DNA of 28,996 bases from Coprobacillus sp. (GTDB taxonomy: Bacteria; Bacillota_I; Bacilli_A; RFN20; CAG-826). The stretch spans positions 3,110 through 32,105 of the forward strand of contig JAJQAP010000037.1 in assembly GCA_021203745.1 (NCBI GenBank), written 5' to 3'. This document shows positions 9,011 through 16,833 of this stretch, in pieces; positions within the stretch are counted from its first letter, which is position 1; each line of letters opens with the position of its first letter. The notes beneath the pieces were generated by a model. The model worked only from the letters and a program-made list of their open reading frames with translations. It searched no databases and had not been told where the DNA came from. The translations under genes and the position numbers were made by a program.

Positions 9011-9039
9011 TTACTAAATTGATTACATTTATTTAGTAA
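9011..9039. repeat. Inverted repeat in the typA / membrane-protein divergent region
   Basis: A perfect 9-base inverted repeat, TTACTAAAT (9011-9019) and ATTTAGTAA (9031-9039), with 11 bases between. It lies just upstream of the typA -35 box and about 65 bases before the -10 of the divergent gene. It could be an operator; no regulator is identified. Confidence 0.5.
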
Positions 9040-9102
9040 ACTATGCGTCCTAAATAATGGACAAATCTTTAAAATAAAGAATAAATATAGGCAAATTTAT
9101 TG

Positions 9103-9108
9103 TATAAT
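9103..9108 (+). promoter_or_regulatory. -10 box of a leaderless gene
   Basis: A perfect TATAAT followed by exactly six bases and the ATG at 9115. No -35 consensus and no SD are visible. Confidence 0.6.
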
Positions 9109-9114
9109 ACCCAT

Positions 9115-10011
9115 ATGACTAAGGAAAAACTTGTTAAGAAAAGAAAAAGAGACATATGGCTAGTAGTAATATTTGCCGTTTTAATTGCGGTCTTTATTGC
9201 GGCTACTATAGTTACTTTTTCCTTTCAAGACGAGGAAAGAGTATGGATAACATTGTTGGGTGTCTTCTTTTTCATACTTGTTATTTATTCAATATCCTTT
9301 ACCGCAATCTTTGGTGTTTTGTTAAAACAAGATAATGAAAAACTTTCCCTTATTCAAAAGGGCGTGCCTGAAGAAGACGTTGAAAAGAAGTACAAAGAAA
9401 TCCAAGAAGCAAAACAGAATGGGACATATACTGAAGATGAGCAAGATGAGACTGACAAAAAGCAAAAAGTCACGACATTGGATGATATAAAAAAGAGAAA
9501 AAAGAAAAATATTATACTTACCACTATATTTGGCATTCTCGCCGGAGTGACATTTATTTTGTTTTATGAGGTGCTTTCGAGGTCTAATGCAAGTGACGAA
9601 GAAATATCTGATGCCATTATGTGGGTTGGGGTGGTTTCTTTTCTCTTGTTTGTTCCATCCCTGGTCTTTGTTTGTGTTTGGGGATATGAACTTAGCCAAG
9701 ACCAAAAGAAAATAGACCTTGTCGAAAACGACGGAATACCCGCTGAGCAAGTCGATGAGTATCTCTCCGCGCTTCGAGATCAGGAAAAACACAATAAAAT
9801 GGTTGAGAAGCAAGCAAAAAAAGCGGGTCTTTTAGTTTTATATGATGAACATGGGAATGCCTATATACCGAGTAATGCTTCCACGAAGAAGACTCATACA
9901 TCTTCTAAACACTATAGTGTTTTTGATGATCACGAATGGGAACACGATGTTTTTCATGATGATGATCTTCGAGATGATGATATTATGGACTTTATGGACG
10001 ACGATTATTAA
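9115..10011 (+). CDS. Membrane protein with two copies of a two-helix module and an Asp/His-rich tail
   Basis: I do not recognise the family. From ATG 9115 the protein has 298 residues; a TTG at 9100 is in frame, but it would lie upstream of the predicted transcription start and has no SD. Two copies of one module are seen: a lysine-rich lead, two hydrophobic helices with a short acidic loop, then a signature. The first signature is KQDNEKLSLIQKGVPEEDVE and the second is SQDQKKIDLVENDGIPAEQV; each follows its second helix. A linker rich in E, K and Q joins the modules. The last 35 residues are packed with D and H (FDDHEWEHDVFHDDD and a run to MDDDY), possibly metal-binding. The next gene holds a third copy of the module. 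Confidence 0.75.
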   Translation: MTKEKLVKKRKRDIWLVVIFAVLIAVFIAATIVTFSFQDEERVWITLLGVFFFILVIYSISFTAIFGVLLKQDNEKLSLIQKGVPEEDVEKKYKEIQEAKQNGTYTEDEQDETDKKQKVTTLDDIKKRKKKNIILTTIFGILAGVTFILFYEVLSRSNASDEEISDAIMWVGVVSFLLFVPSLVFVCVWGYELSQDQKKIDLVENDGIPAEQVDEYLSALRDQEKHNKMVEKQAKKAGLLVLYDEHGNAYIPSNASTKKTHTSSKHYSVFDDHEWEHDVFHDDDLRDDDIMDFMDDDY

Positions 10012-10020
10012 TATATAGAT

Positions 10021-10464
10021 ATGACGTTGGGGGATTTAAAAAAGAGTAGACAGAAACATCAAACACTCACAACTATTTTTGGTGTTCTCTCGGGAGTATT
10101 CCTTATCTCGTTTGTCGTATGTAGGTATATTCTAAGCATTAATGAAGAGTTAGGTTTAACGTTGTCCCTACTTAGAATGTTCTCGTTTATTCTCTTCCTT
10201 ACATTTTTAATTCTTGCCTGTGTTTATGGTTATTATCTGAGTCAAGACCAAAAGAAGATAGAACTTGTCGAGGATAAGGGTATCCCCGCGGATAAAGTGG
10301 ACTACTATCTTGATAAAAAAAGAGAGATCCAAAAAGATGCAAACGAACAACTTCTTCAAAAAGATGTTAAAGATAAAACTAAAGAAATGTTAGAGCGGAG
10401 AGGTTATCAGTATACTGGGACAATCGAGGATGAAATATTTAACGAAAGAAACCGAAAAGAATAA
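10021..10464 (+). CDS. Small membrane protein, third copy of the two-helix QDQKKI module
   Basis: A 147-residue relative of the second half of the previous protein. The shared points are TTIFGVLSGV at the start of helix 1 (TTIFGILAGV upstream), two helices at about 17-38 and 50-72, and the near-identical signature SQDQKKIELVEDKGIPADKV. The C-terminus is charged and probably helical. Only nine bases separate it from the previous stop, and there is no SD before the ATG; a TAATAT sits six bases upstream, so it may be read from its own leaderless transcript or by coupling. It probably arose by tandem duplication. Function unknown. Confidence 0.7.
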   Translation: MTLGDLKKSRQKHQTLTTIFGVLSGVFLISFVVCRYILSINEELGLTLSLLRMFSFILFLTFLILACVYGYYLSQDQKKIELVEDKGIPADKVDYYLDKKREIQKDANEQLLQKDVKDKTKEMLERRGYQYTGTIEDEIFNERNRKE

Positions 10465-10481
10465 TATACAGGATATATTAA

Positions 10482-10490
10482 TGGTATAAT
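10482..10490 (+). promoter_or_regulatory. Extended -10 box of a leaderless gene
   Basis: TGG followed by TATAAT (10485-10490) makes a perfect extended -10 element. Exactly six bases separate it from the ATG at 10497. No SD is present. Confidence 0.65.
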
Positions 10491-10496
10491 TTAAAT

Positions 10497-10826
10497 ATGG
10501 CAGATATAGATCCAAAAGTAAAATTTGAGAAGAACTTATATGGAGGTTTATCCATTGGTTTTGCATCACTTGATGGAGTTTTGCTCCTTTTATTAATCTT
10601 ATTACCTATCTTTTTAGAGGGTGGTGATAGAGACAGCGTTATGCTTTCTTGGTATTATGATTTACTTATTGGACTATTCTTTGCATGCTTAGTTGTCTTT
10701 ATTGTTCTTGCTGTGCAATACGATAAAAGACATCAAATAATCGATGAAGCAAACGAGAAAGAAAAAGAAGAACAAGCTAAGCGAGATGCCGTTACTACAG
10801 AGCAAAGCAATGATCCTCAAATTTGA
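10497..10826 (+). CDS. Small two-helix membrane protein of unknown function
   Basis: A 109-residue protein with hydrophobic helices at about 18-41 and 53-74, an acidic loop (EGGDRDS) between them and a charged C-terminal tail. After the second helix it reads AVQYDKRHQIIDEA, which sits where the neighbours have the SQDQKKI-LVE signature and may be a diverged version of it. That would make it a fourth module of the cluster, but the similarity is weak. It has its own extended -10 promoter placed for a leaderless mRNA and its own terminator, whose hairpin includes the stop codon. No function can be inferred. Confidence 0.65.
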   Translation: MADIDPKVKFEKNLYGGLSIGFASLDGVLLLLLILLPIFLEGGDRDSVMLSWYYDLLIGLFFACLVVFIVLAVQYDKRHQIIDEANEKEKEEQAKRDAVTTEQSNDPQI

Positions 10827-10838
10827 GGATTTTATTTT
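10813..10838 (+). terminator. Terminator overlapping the stop codon of the small membrane protein gene
   Basis: A self-complementary ATCCTCAAATTTGAGGAT (10813-10830), a stem of at least six strong pairs, followed by TTTATTTT. The TGA stop (10824-10826) is inside the hairpin. Confidence 0.75.
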
Positions 10839-10855
10839 CGCTATTATATTTAAAT

Positions 10856-10870
10856 AACACTTAAAGTGTT
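10856..10870. repeat. 15-base palindrome upstream of the YfhO gene
   Basis: AACACTT-A-AAGTGTT is a perfect odd palindrome. It covers the place where the -35 box of the downstream promoter would be, so it could be an operator. It has no T tract and is unlikely to be a terminator. Confidence 0.4.
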
Positions 10871-10877
10871 AGATGGT

Positions 10878-10883
10878 TATAAT
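10878..10883 (+). promoter_or_regulatory. -10 box of the YfhO-family gene
   Basis: A perfect TATAAT, nine bases before the ATG at 10893. The leader would be only two to four bases long, with no SD. Confidence 0.55.
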
Positions 10884-10892
10884 AGTAAAGAT

Positions 10893-13800
10893 ATGGAACA
10901 AGCAATTGAACAAAAAACAGAGAACACGAAAAAACCTGGCTGGTTTAGAAGGCACTTCTCTTTTTTGTTTTCTATAAAGTCGTTATTTTACTATTTCATC
11001 TTTCTTTTAATTTTAGCGGTTCTCTTTTATATAACGATTCTTGTCGCTAACGATTTTACCACCCCTTTTACTGGGGATTATGTTTCTCAACAACTGGCCT
11101 TTTTCCCAAATGGCTGGGATGATTGGTGGCATTTTTTTAAAACAGGAGAATTCGTCCTTTGGGACACAAATACATTCTTAGGTGCTTCTAATATTGGATC
11201 AAATAGCTTCTATTACCTCTTTAATCCATTCTTTTTACCTATCTTACTATGCCCAAGAGATTATATCGCTCAAGGGATGGCGGTTTTAGAGATAGTAAAG
11301 ATGGCATGCGCAGGTATGTCATTCTACGCTTATATGCGTTATATGGGGGCAAGTAAAACTGCCTCTAAGATTGTAGGTATTGCCTATGCTTTCTCAGGAT
11401 GGATAGTCTGGTACCTATGGTTTAATGTTTTTACAGAAGTCGCAATAGTTTTCCCTTTAATGCTTTACGGCGTGGAAAAAGCCTTAAAAGAAAAGAAACC
11501 ATGGCTTTTAGCTTTTTCTATTTTCTTAATGGGTGTTACTAACTTCTACTTCATGATATGTTTTACGATTGTTTTATTCTTATATGCGATGTTTAGATGG
11601 TTCCAACTCTTACCTAAACATAAAGCGGGTTATAACTTTGCGGTGTTAGGAATAGGGATAGGTGGCGCAATTATAGGATTATTGATGTCCTGCGTTATTG
11701 TTTTACCTAGTGCACTTGTCGCGGTAACCACAAATAGAGGGTCTGGAACAACATATCTATCTAACTTACTTACTGCTTTCCAAGAAGGGAACTGGTCAAG
11801 TGCCTTTAGTTTGCTGTTTAGCTGGTCTAATGTCGATAGTGGTTTAGGAGCGAGAAACTTCTACGCCATTATTGAATTCTTCTTCCCTGTGATGAGTGAT
11901 AGAGGTACCCCTCTTACTAAATATGGTAATGAAACATACGATAATATCGCGGGTGGTCTTTTCTGTTTCTACCCGATGATAATATTCTTAATACCCGCAT
12001 TTATCTATGCAGGAAGAAAACACAAAGTCGCTCCATTTATAGGACTTTTATGCATACTTTTGATGCTTTTTAGTCCTTTCTTTTATTACTTATTCTTTGG
12101 ATTTACTGTTGCTTATTCTAGATGGTATCTCATTGTGGTGACAAGTATGCTGTCGTTTGTGGGTTTGTATTTAGATCATATAAAAGAGGTTCCTCGAACC
12201 GATATTATCTTTGGTGTCCTGTTCACGATTATTGGAATAATTGCTGCGACACTACTAGCGCAGTATATTGTGGATAATTACAGTGGCTTTACTGAAAGAA
12301 ACTCTATTTTTACCGCCTACATCATCGCTTTGGTGTATGTCATTATATTAGGGACAATTCTTATTGTCTTTAAGAATAAAAAAGCCATCAATATAATCAT
12401 AACGATTTTCCTGTCCTTAGAAGTATGCGTTATGGGAGCATTAACAATTGATGGTCACGGATATACAAGTTATGAAAGCGCGAACGGAGGATTAGCACAA
12501 AACCAAGCGCTGTATTCTTTAGTTATGGATATACAAGAAGATGATCCTACCTACTATAGATGTTACTCATCACTAGAAAACGACGATGGCAAGAACGATG
12601 GAATGAGAAATAACTATAATGGATTAGGCTTCTTCCATTCTATCTTTGATTATGAATTAAGAGATTTCTTAAACTGGTCTCGCTTTACCTCCGCGGATGA
12701 TTCTTGGAGCGGTACCTATGTTGAAAAGAGACAAAACCTTGATACATTCCTAGGTGTTAAGTATTACTTTATTGAAAAAGACAAGGTAGTAGAAGATCCA
12801 GATGGATATCTAGAAGCTAATGTTCCATTAGATTTTGTGGATATCTCAGATAAATATCCTAATGATTACTTCTATGTCTATGAGAATACAAACTTTATTG
12901 ATTTTGCCTTCTCTTACGACAATGTCACCCCAGTTAACAACGAAGAAGACCCTGACGCCACACTTTCTGGCGCAAACATTGACGCTTTAAGAAATGAAGA
13001 GTTATACCTAAAGACAGGATTACTCGATTATCAGGATGTAGAAGAAATTATAAGAGACACTAATGGAGCGATTACAGAGAGTACTGTTTACTCTACCTCT
13101 GAAGCGGACTTTACAAATATCCCCATAAATTATCTAGACGCACCAGTCGATGGAAAGGAAGTAACAACCTATAATGGATCAGGAATCATCTCTCATATCT
13201 ATAAGACTGAGAAGAGGGCCTATGATCTAACACTAGACGAGATTAAGGACTTACATGTCACAAATGAAAGAGAAGACTTAAGAATTGATAAACCAGGATC
13301 CTCAGATGGGTCATATATTGTCTTCTTCTACGAGATGGCAAAAGGTAATCCAATTGGATCCACACTAAATGAAGATGGGTCTTGGACATCGGACGAAGGT
13401 GGAGTCTGTCTTTATCTATACGCGCCATTCCAAAACTCATATAAAGTGGATGTTTACCTTATCGACTATGATGGTAATTTTATTACATATGATAGACATA
13501 ACGATGATCACACAACAAACAATAGAAAGAGTATGAGAGCCTTCTATTCGAGAGCGGAACGAGACGAAGAAGGTAACATTATTAGCCCCGCAAGAGAAAT
13601 CCAATATCTTGTCATTATCCCTAGATATTATGGTATTTCTTCTTACTCCTTATACTATGAAACATATTCAACATTTAAAGAAACCACGGATGTTTTGCAA
13701 GAATATCCAGTAGAAAATGTGCAATATTCTACGAATAAATTTGAATTCACTACAAATTATGATTCCCAGAGATTTGTGGTCACTCAAATCCCTTATGATG

Positions 13801-14096
13801 CCGGTTGGTCAGTAAAAGCCACAAATAGCGAGGGAGAAACAAAAGACCTCAAAGTCTATAAAGCTCAAGGCGGATTTGTCGGTTTTGTTGCGGAAGAAGG
13901 CTACACCGAATATAAGATGACCTATTACACCCCTTACCTTAGACTAGGAACATATATGTCTATCGCTGGTACCTTTATCTTTGTTACCTCATTTGCCTCT
14001 TACTATTACATGTCCTGGAAGCACTTAATGGGCACTACAAAACTCGAAGAGTTCGATATTACTAAAAACAAGAAAAAGAAAACCACTAGATCTTAG
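10893..14096 (+). CDS. YfhO-family large membrane protein
   Basis: A protein of 1067 residues from ATG 10893. A GTG at 10866 is in frame but lies upstream of the -10 box, so I prefer the ATG. A basic N-terminus leads to TM1 (about 29-53), then GDYVSQQLAFFP and a segment with LWDTNTFLGASNIGSN, a YfhO-family feature. A dozen or so helices follow to about residue 520. A large extracytoplasmic domain comes next (about 525-1010), and a last helix (about 1018-1040) precedes a lysine-rich cytoplasmic tail. YfhO proteins resemble GT-C glycosyltransferases; in Gram-positives relatives help glycosylate lipoteichoic acid or act in cell-envelope stress. The substrate here is unknown. The 3' end overlaps the convergent rsmI gene by 11 bases. 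Confidence 0.85.
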   Translation: MEQAIEQKTENTKKPGWFRRHFSFLFSIKSLFYYFIFLLILAVLFYITILVANDFTTPFTGDYVSQQLAFFPNGWDDWWHFFKTGEFVLWDTNTFLGASNIGSNSFYYLFNPFFLPILLCPRDYIAQGMAVLEIVKMACAGMSFYAYMRYMGASKTASKIVGIAYAFSGWIVWYLWFNVFTEVAIVFPLMLYGVEKALKEKKPWLLAFSIFLMGVTNFYFMICFTIVLFLYAMFRWFQLLPKHKAGYNFAVLGIGIGGAIIGLLMSCVIVLPSALVAVTTNRGSGTTYLSNLLTAFQEGNWSSAFSLLFSWSNVDSGLGARNFYAIIEFFFPVMSDRGTPLTKYGNETYDNIAGGLFCFYPMIIFLIPAFIYAGRKHKVAPFIGLLCILLMLFSPFFYYLFFGFTVAYSRWYLIVVTSMLSFVGLYLDHIKEVPRTDIIFGVLFTIIGIIAATLLAQYIVDNYSGFTERNSIFTAYIIALVYVIILGTILIVFKNKKAINIIITIFLSLEVCVMGALTIDGHGYTSYESANGGLAQNQALYSLVMDIQEDDPTYYRCYSSLENDDGKNDGMRNNYNGLGFFHSIFDYELRDFLNWSRFTSADDSWSGTYVEKRQNLDTFLGVKYYFIEKDKVVEDPDGYLEANVPLDFVDISDKYPNDYFYVYENTNFIDFAFSYDNVTPVNNEEDPDATLSGANIDALRNEELYLKTGLLDYQDVEEIIRDTNGAITESTVYSTSEADFTNIPINYLDAPVDGKEVTTYNGSGIISHIYKTEKRAYDLTLDEIKDLHVTNEREDLRIDKPGSSDGSYIVFFYEMAKGNPIGSTLNEDGSWTSDEGGVCLYLYAPFQNSYKVDVYLIDYDGNFITYDRHNDDHTTNNRKSMRAFYSRAERDEEGNIISPAREIQYLVIIPRYYGISSYSLYYETYSTFKETTDVLQEYPVENVQYSTNKFEFTTNYDSQRFVVTQIPYDAGWSVKATNSEGETKDLKVYKAQGGFVGFVAEEGYTEYKMTYYTPYLRLGTYMSIAGTFIFVTSFASYYYMSWKHLMGTTKLEEFDITKNKKKKTTRS

Positions 14097-14099
14097 TGG
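14067..14099 (-). terminator. Terminator of the dnaX-rsmI operon inside the YfhO 3' end
   Basis: CCACTA (14083-14088) pairs with TAGTGG (14094-14099) around a 5-base loop. On the minus strand the hairpin is followed by a T-rich run (14082 down to 14067), which on the plus strand is the A-rich code for the lysine-rich YfhO tail. Both genes' TAG stops lie in the arms. Confidence 0.65.
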
Positions 14100-14931
14100 C
14101 TATCTTATATACGAGATTCTTTTTTAAGTTATAATCCGATGCAACTTTATCAATTGCATCCTTTTTTGTACAACCTGATTTAATTAAATCCTGCAGAATT
14201 TCTTCTATCTCAGAATCTGTCAAGGTTTTATCCTCTTTATTACCCTCAACTATTATTACTATCTCACCTTTAATTGTTTCAAAGTCTAAATCCTTGAGCT
14301 CCTCTAAGGTACCATAGATATACTCTTCATTTAGTTTAGTTAGTTCTCTTGCTAGTGTGACATTTCGATTACCAAGAACTTTATATAAAGAGTTTATGGT
14401 CTCCTCTATTCTGTGCGGAGCTTCATAAAACACTAGAGTATATGGAAAACCCTTTAGTTTTTCTAACTCCTTTTCTTTTTGACTAGTTTTTGCTTCTAAA
14501 AATCCATAGAAGAGAAATTTATCGTTATCTACATTTGCACAACATAAGGCATTTATCGCTGCATTTGCACAGTTAACACAAGAAACCGCAATGTTATTTT
14601 CGATACATAACTTTACAAGTATATTTCCTGGATCGCTCATTGTGGGGTACCCAGCATCTGACATATAGACAACTTTTTTGCCCTCTTTAATTAAACTAAC
14701 GACTTTTTCACTCGCTTCTTTTTCGTTATGTTCATGTAAAGAGATAAATTCTTTATCTTTAATTCCAACGAGTGATAAAAGTTTACCTGTTTCCCTTGTA
14801 TCTTCGCAGGCCACGATATCAGCATCTTTAACTATTTCTACCGCTCTATCATTAAATTCTTTTAGGTTTCCTATCGGTGTGGATACTAAATAAAGAAGAT
14901 AAAAAGAGGAGTAACTTTTATTCCTCTTCAT
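14086..14931 (-). CDS. rsmI: 16S rRNA 2'-O-ribose C1402 methyltransferase RsmI
   Basis: A 281-residue SAM-dependent methyltransferase of the tetrapyrrole-methylase fold that modifies C1402 in the 16S decoding centre. Family motifs are LVSTPIGNL (15-23), ACEDTRETGKLL (41-52), MSDAGYPTMSDPG (about 89-101) and YEAPHRIEETI. Length is usual for RsmI. The chosen ATG (14931) gives a slightly long N-terminus before LVSTPIGN; no closer ATG, GTG or TTG exists, and GAAGGA lies at a good distance upstream. It overlaps the end of ricT by 14 bases and is the last gene of the operon. Confidence 0.93.
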   Translation of the reverse strand: MKRNKSYSSFYLLYLVSTPIGNLKEFNDRAVEIVKDADIVACEDTRETGKLLSLVGIKDKEFISLHEHNEKEASEKVVSLIKEGKKVVYMSDAGYPTMSDPGNILVKLCIENNIAVSCVNCANAAINALCCANVDNDKFLFYGFLEAKTSQKEKELEKLKGFPYTLVFYEAPHRIEETINSLYKVLGNRNVTLARELTKLNEEYIYGTLEELKDLDFETIKGEIVIIVEGNKEDKTLTDSEIEEILQDLIKSGCTKKDAIDKVASDYNLKKNLVYKIATKI

Positions 14932-15844
14932 GTTCAGGTTTCCTTCGTTTCGCTGACACTAACTTATCATATTCCTCAAGTGGGATATTTAGAACATTCT
15001 CCTCGTTTTTAAGTTCCACCATACGAGAGATAACATTAATTGATGAAACTGTATATTCTTCATCATCTCTCCAAATCTTATTACCGAGGTCTGGGAATGC
15101 TTGTCTTAATTCTGTATAAACATCATCTTCGTATTTGAGGCAACAGATTAACTTACCACATTGACCACTTAATTTTGGAATGTTAATCGTTAAAAGTTGA
15201 TTCTTCGCTCTATTGATAGAGATACCATCAAACTCATCTAGGAAAGTAGAACAGCAAAGTGGTAATCCACATATTCCTAGTCCACCGACATTTCTTGCTT
15301 TATCTCTTGGACCTATCTGTCTTAATTCAATTCTCGTGTGGAAATGAGAGGCTAAAACTCGTAAAAGCTCTCTAAAATCCACTCTTTCATCCGCTAAATA
15401 GGTAAATGAGAGTTTACTTCTATCGAGTGTATATTCACTCTTTAATAGTCTCATATCGAGACCTAAATTCTTTATTTCTTCTGCGCATATTGAAAGTGCG
15501 TATTCCGCGTCTTTAAGGTTATTTTCATTGTCTCTTATATCTTGATCTGTTGCTTTTCTAATGATTGGTTTTAAAGCAAACTTTAATTTATAATCCACCA
15601 TCTCATATATTGGGGTGGTAATTTCTCCTAGTTCTACTCCTTTTGTGGTTTCGACAACGACTTTATCCCCAGTTTTAAGATCCATATCTTTATAGCCAAA
15701 GAAATACATTCTTAAAGAATCACTAAACTTTACTCCTACGTAGTTAGTGTATTCTTGAGGTTGAGTGACATCTTCGAGTATTTCTTCTCTTTCATCACTA
15801 ACTTCTTCTTCCTCTAAGATTTTTGCTTCTTCGTCTTCCGCCAT
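14918..15844 (-). CDS. ricT: RicT/YaaT-like PSP1-domain protein
   Basis: A protein of 308 residues from ATG 15844. A GTG at 15850 is in frame, but the SD AGGAAAG fits the ATG better. An acidic N-terminal tail (about 1-28) precedes the PSP1 domain. In Bacillus subtilis the homologue joins RicA and RicF in a complex that binds Fe-S clusters and promotes RNase Y-dependent mRNA maturation, and also affects sporulation and competence. The conserved cysteine set is visible in CGLPLCC (192-198) and CGKLICC (229-235), with the invariant IGPRDKAR just before. Its place between holB and rsmI matches the usual Firmicute order. RicA and RicF are not in this window. Confidence 0.9.
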   Translation of the reverse strand: MAEDEEAKILEEEEVSDEREEILEDVTQPQEYTNYVGVKFSDSLRMYFFGYKDMDLKTGDKVVVETTKGVELGEITTPIYEMVDYKLKFALKPIIRKATDQDIRDNENNLKDAEYALSICAEEIKNLGLDMRLLKSEYTLDRSKLSFTYLADERVDFRELLRVLASHFHTRIELRQIGPRDKARNVGGLGICGLPLCCSTFLDEFDGISINRAKNQLLTINIPKLSGQCGKLICCLKYEDDVYTELRQAFPDLGNKIWRDDEEYTVSSINVISRMVELKNEENVLNIPLEEYDKLVSAKRRKPEHEEE

Positions 15845-15846
15845 AA

Positions 15847-16833
15847 TCACTTTCCTGTAAATATATTTGTTAGATGGTCTAGGAGTAATCCAGTATTAAC
15901 ATTTAAGTTAATCTCACTTCTAGCCTTTTGTATCTCAATTAGTGAATCCTCTAGTCTAGAGACAGAATCCACTAAAGTCTTAACTATTGTATCATAACTT
16001 TCTAAAAATGGTGATAAACCATTTTTAATATTAAGTGCTTCTTCAAAAAAGATTGAGAGGATATCGAGAAAGTCTCTGACGCTCTCTTTACCTTTTAAGA
16101 ATGGGATAATATTTTTATCCATGATATAGAGGGCATCACTCTTATTTGGTATCTTTTCAATAAAAGAAGTCACTAAATCAAGGGTATTTGTATAAGATAG
16201 ATATTCTTCATTATTATTGACTAGTTCAGATATCAAAGAGGAGTCATTATATAAAAACGATAGTATTTCGGCATCTTTTTGTGTAACTCCTAGATCAACA
16301 GCCTCTTCAACAATCTCTTTTTTATTGACGGGTAAGAGGTGCATTATCTGACATCTACTTCTAATCGTTGGTAAGACAGCTTCTTCGTTGTTTGTGGTTA
16401 GAAAAGCATAGACATTATCCTGAGGTTCTTCTAGAAATTTAAGGATAGAGTTTATCGCCTCTAGTGTCATATTCTCTACGAGATTTAAAACATAAATCAT
16501 GATTCCTTTTTTCTCAAATGGTTTCATCTCAAACTGCTCAGCGATTGAAGAGACATTTTGAAGTTTAATTGTTTCTTTTTCTCCATCATAGACGATAAAG
16601 TCAGGATAATTACCATCATCCACTCTGATACATGTAATACACTGGTCACAAGCATAGGGATCTGGGTTTTCACATAAAAGGGATTTACCTAAGAAGGTGG
16701 CAATCTGAACAAGTGGACTACCTTTATCCCCCACAAGTAAATAAGCATGAGAGAGATTATTGTTCTCTAATGCATTATAGAAAGTCCTATATATAACTGG
16801 CTGATGCCTATTTAGATATAACTTAATGTTCAT
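15847..16833 (-). CDS. holB: DNA polymerase III delta' subunit
   Basis: A 328-residue clamp-loader subunit of the AAA+ fold. It keeps the zinc module (C54, C62, C65, C68) and the sensor-region SRC motif in TIRSRCQIMHLLP, whose arginine acts on a neighbouring ATP site. The Walker A position reads GDKGSPLVQIA and lacks the GK[ST] needed for nucleotide binding; this is normal for delta', which is a stator and not an ATPase. The C-terminal collar domain is less conserved. Start and stop overlap with tmk as ATGA. With dnaX in the same operon, two of the clamp-loader subunits are made together. Confidence 0.9.
   Translation of the reverse strand: MNIKLYLNRHQPVIYRTFYNALENNNLSHAYLLVGDKGSPLVQIATFLGKSLLCENPDPYACDQCITCIRVDDGNYPDFIVYDGEKETIKLQNVSSIAEQFEMKPFEKKGIMIYVLNLVENMTLEAINSILKFLEEPQDNVYAFLTTNNEEAVLPTIRSRCQIMHLLPVNKKEIVEEAVDLGVTQKDAEILSFLYNDSSLISELVNNNEEYLSYTNTLDLVTSFIEKIPNKSDALYIMDKNIIPFLKGKESVRDFLDILSIFFEEALNIKNGLSPFLESYDTIVKTLVDSVSRLEDSLIEIQKARSEINLNVNTGLLLDHLTNIFTGK

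Noticed and set aside
9322..9813. 163-codon open frame on the minus strand
   Set aside because: It lies wholly opposite the membrane-protein gene, has no SD or recognisable domain and is a codon-bias shadow.
10866..10892. GTG at 10866 as the start of the YfhO-family gene
   Set aside because: It would place the perfect TATAAT inside the coding region and has no SD; ATG 10893 fits the promoter.
15847..16833. Missing Walker A lysine in holB read as a broken gene
   Set aside because: Delta' subunits commonly lack a functional P-loop; the zinc module and SRC motif are intact and the frame is complete.
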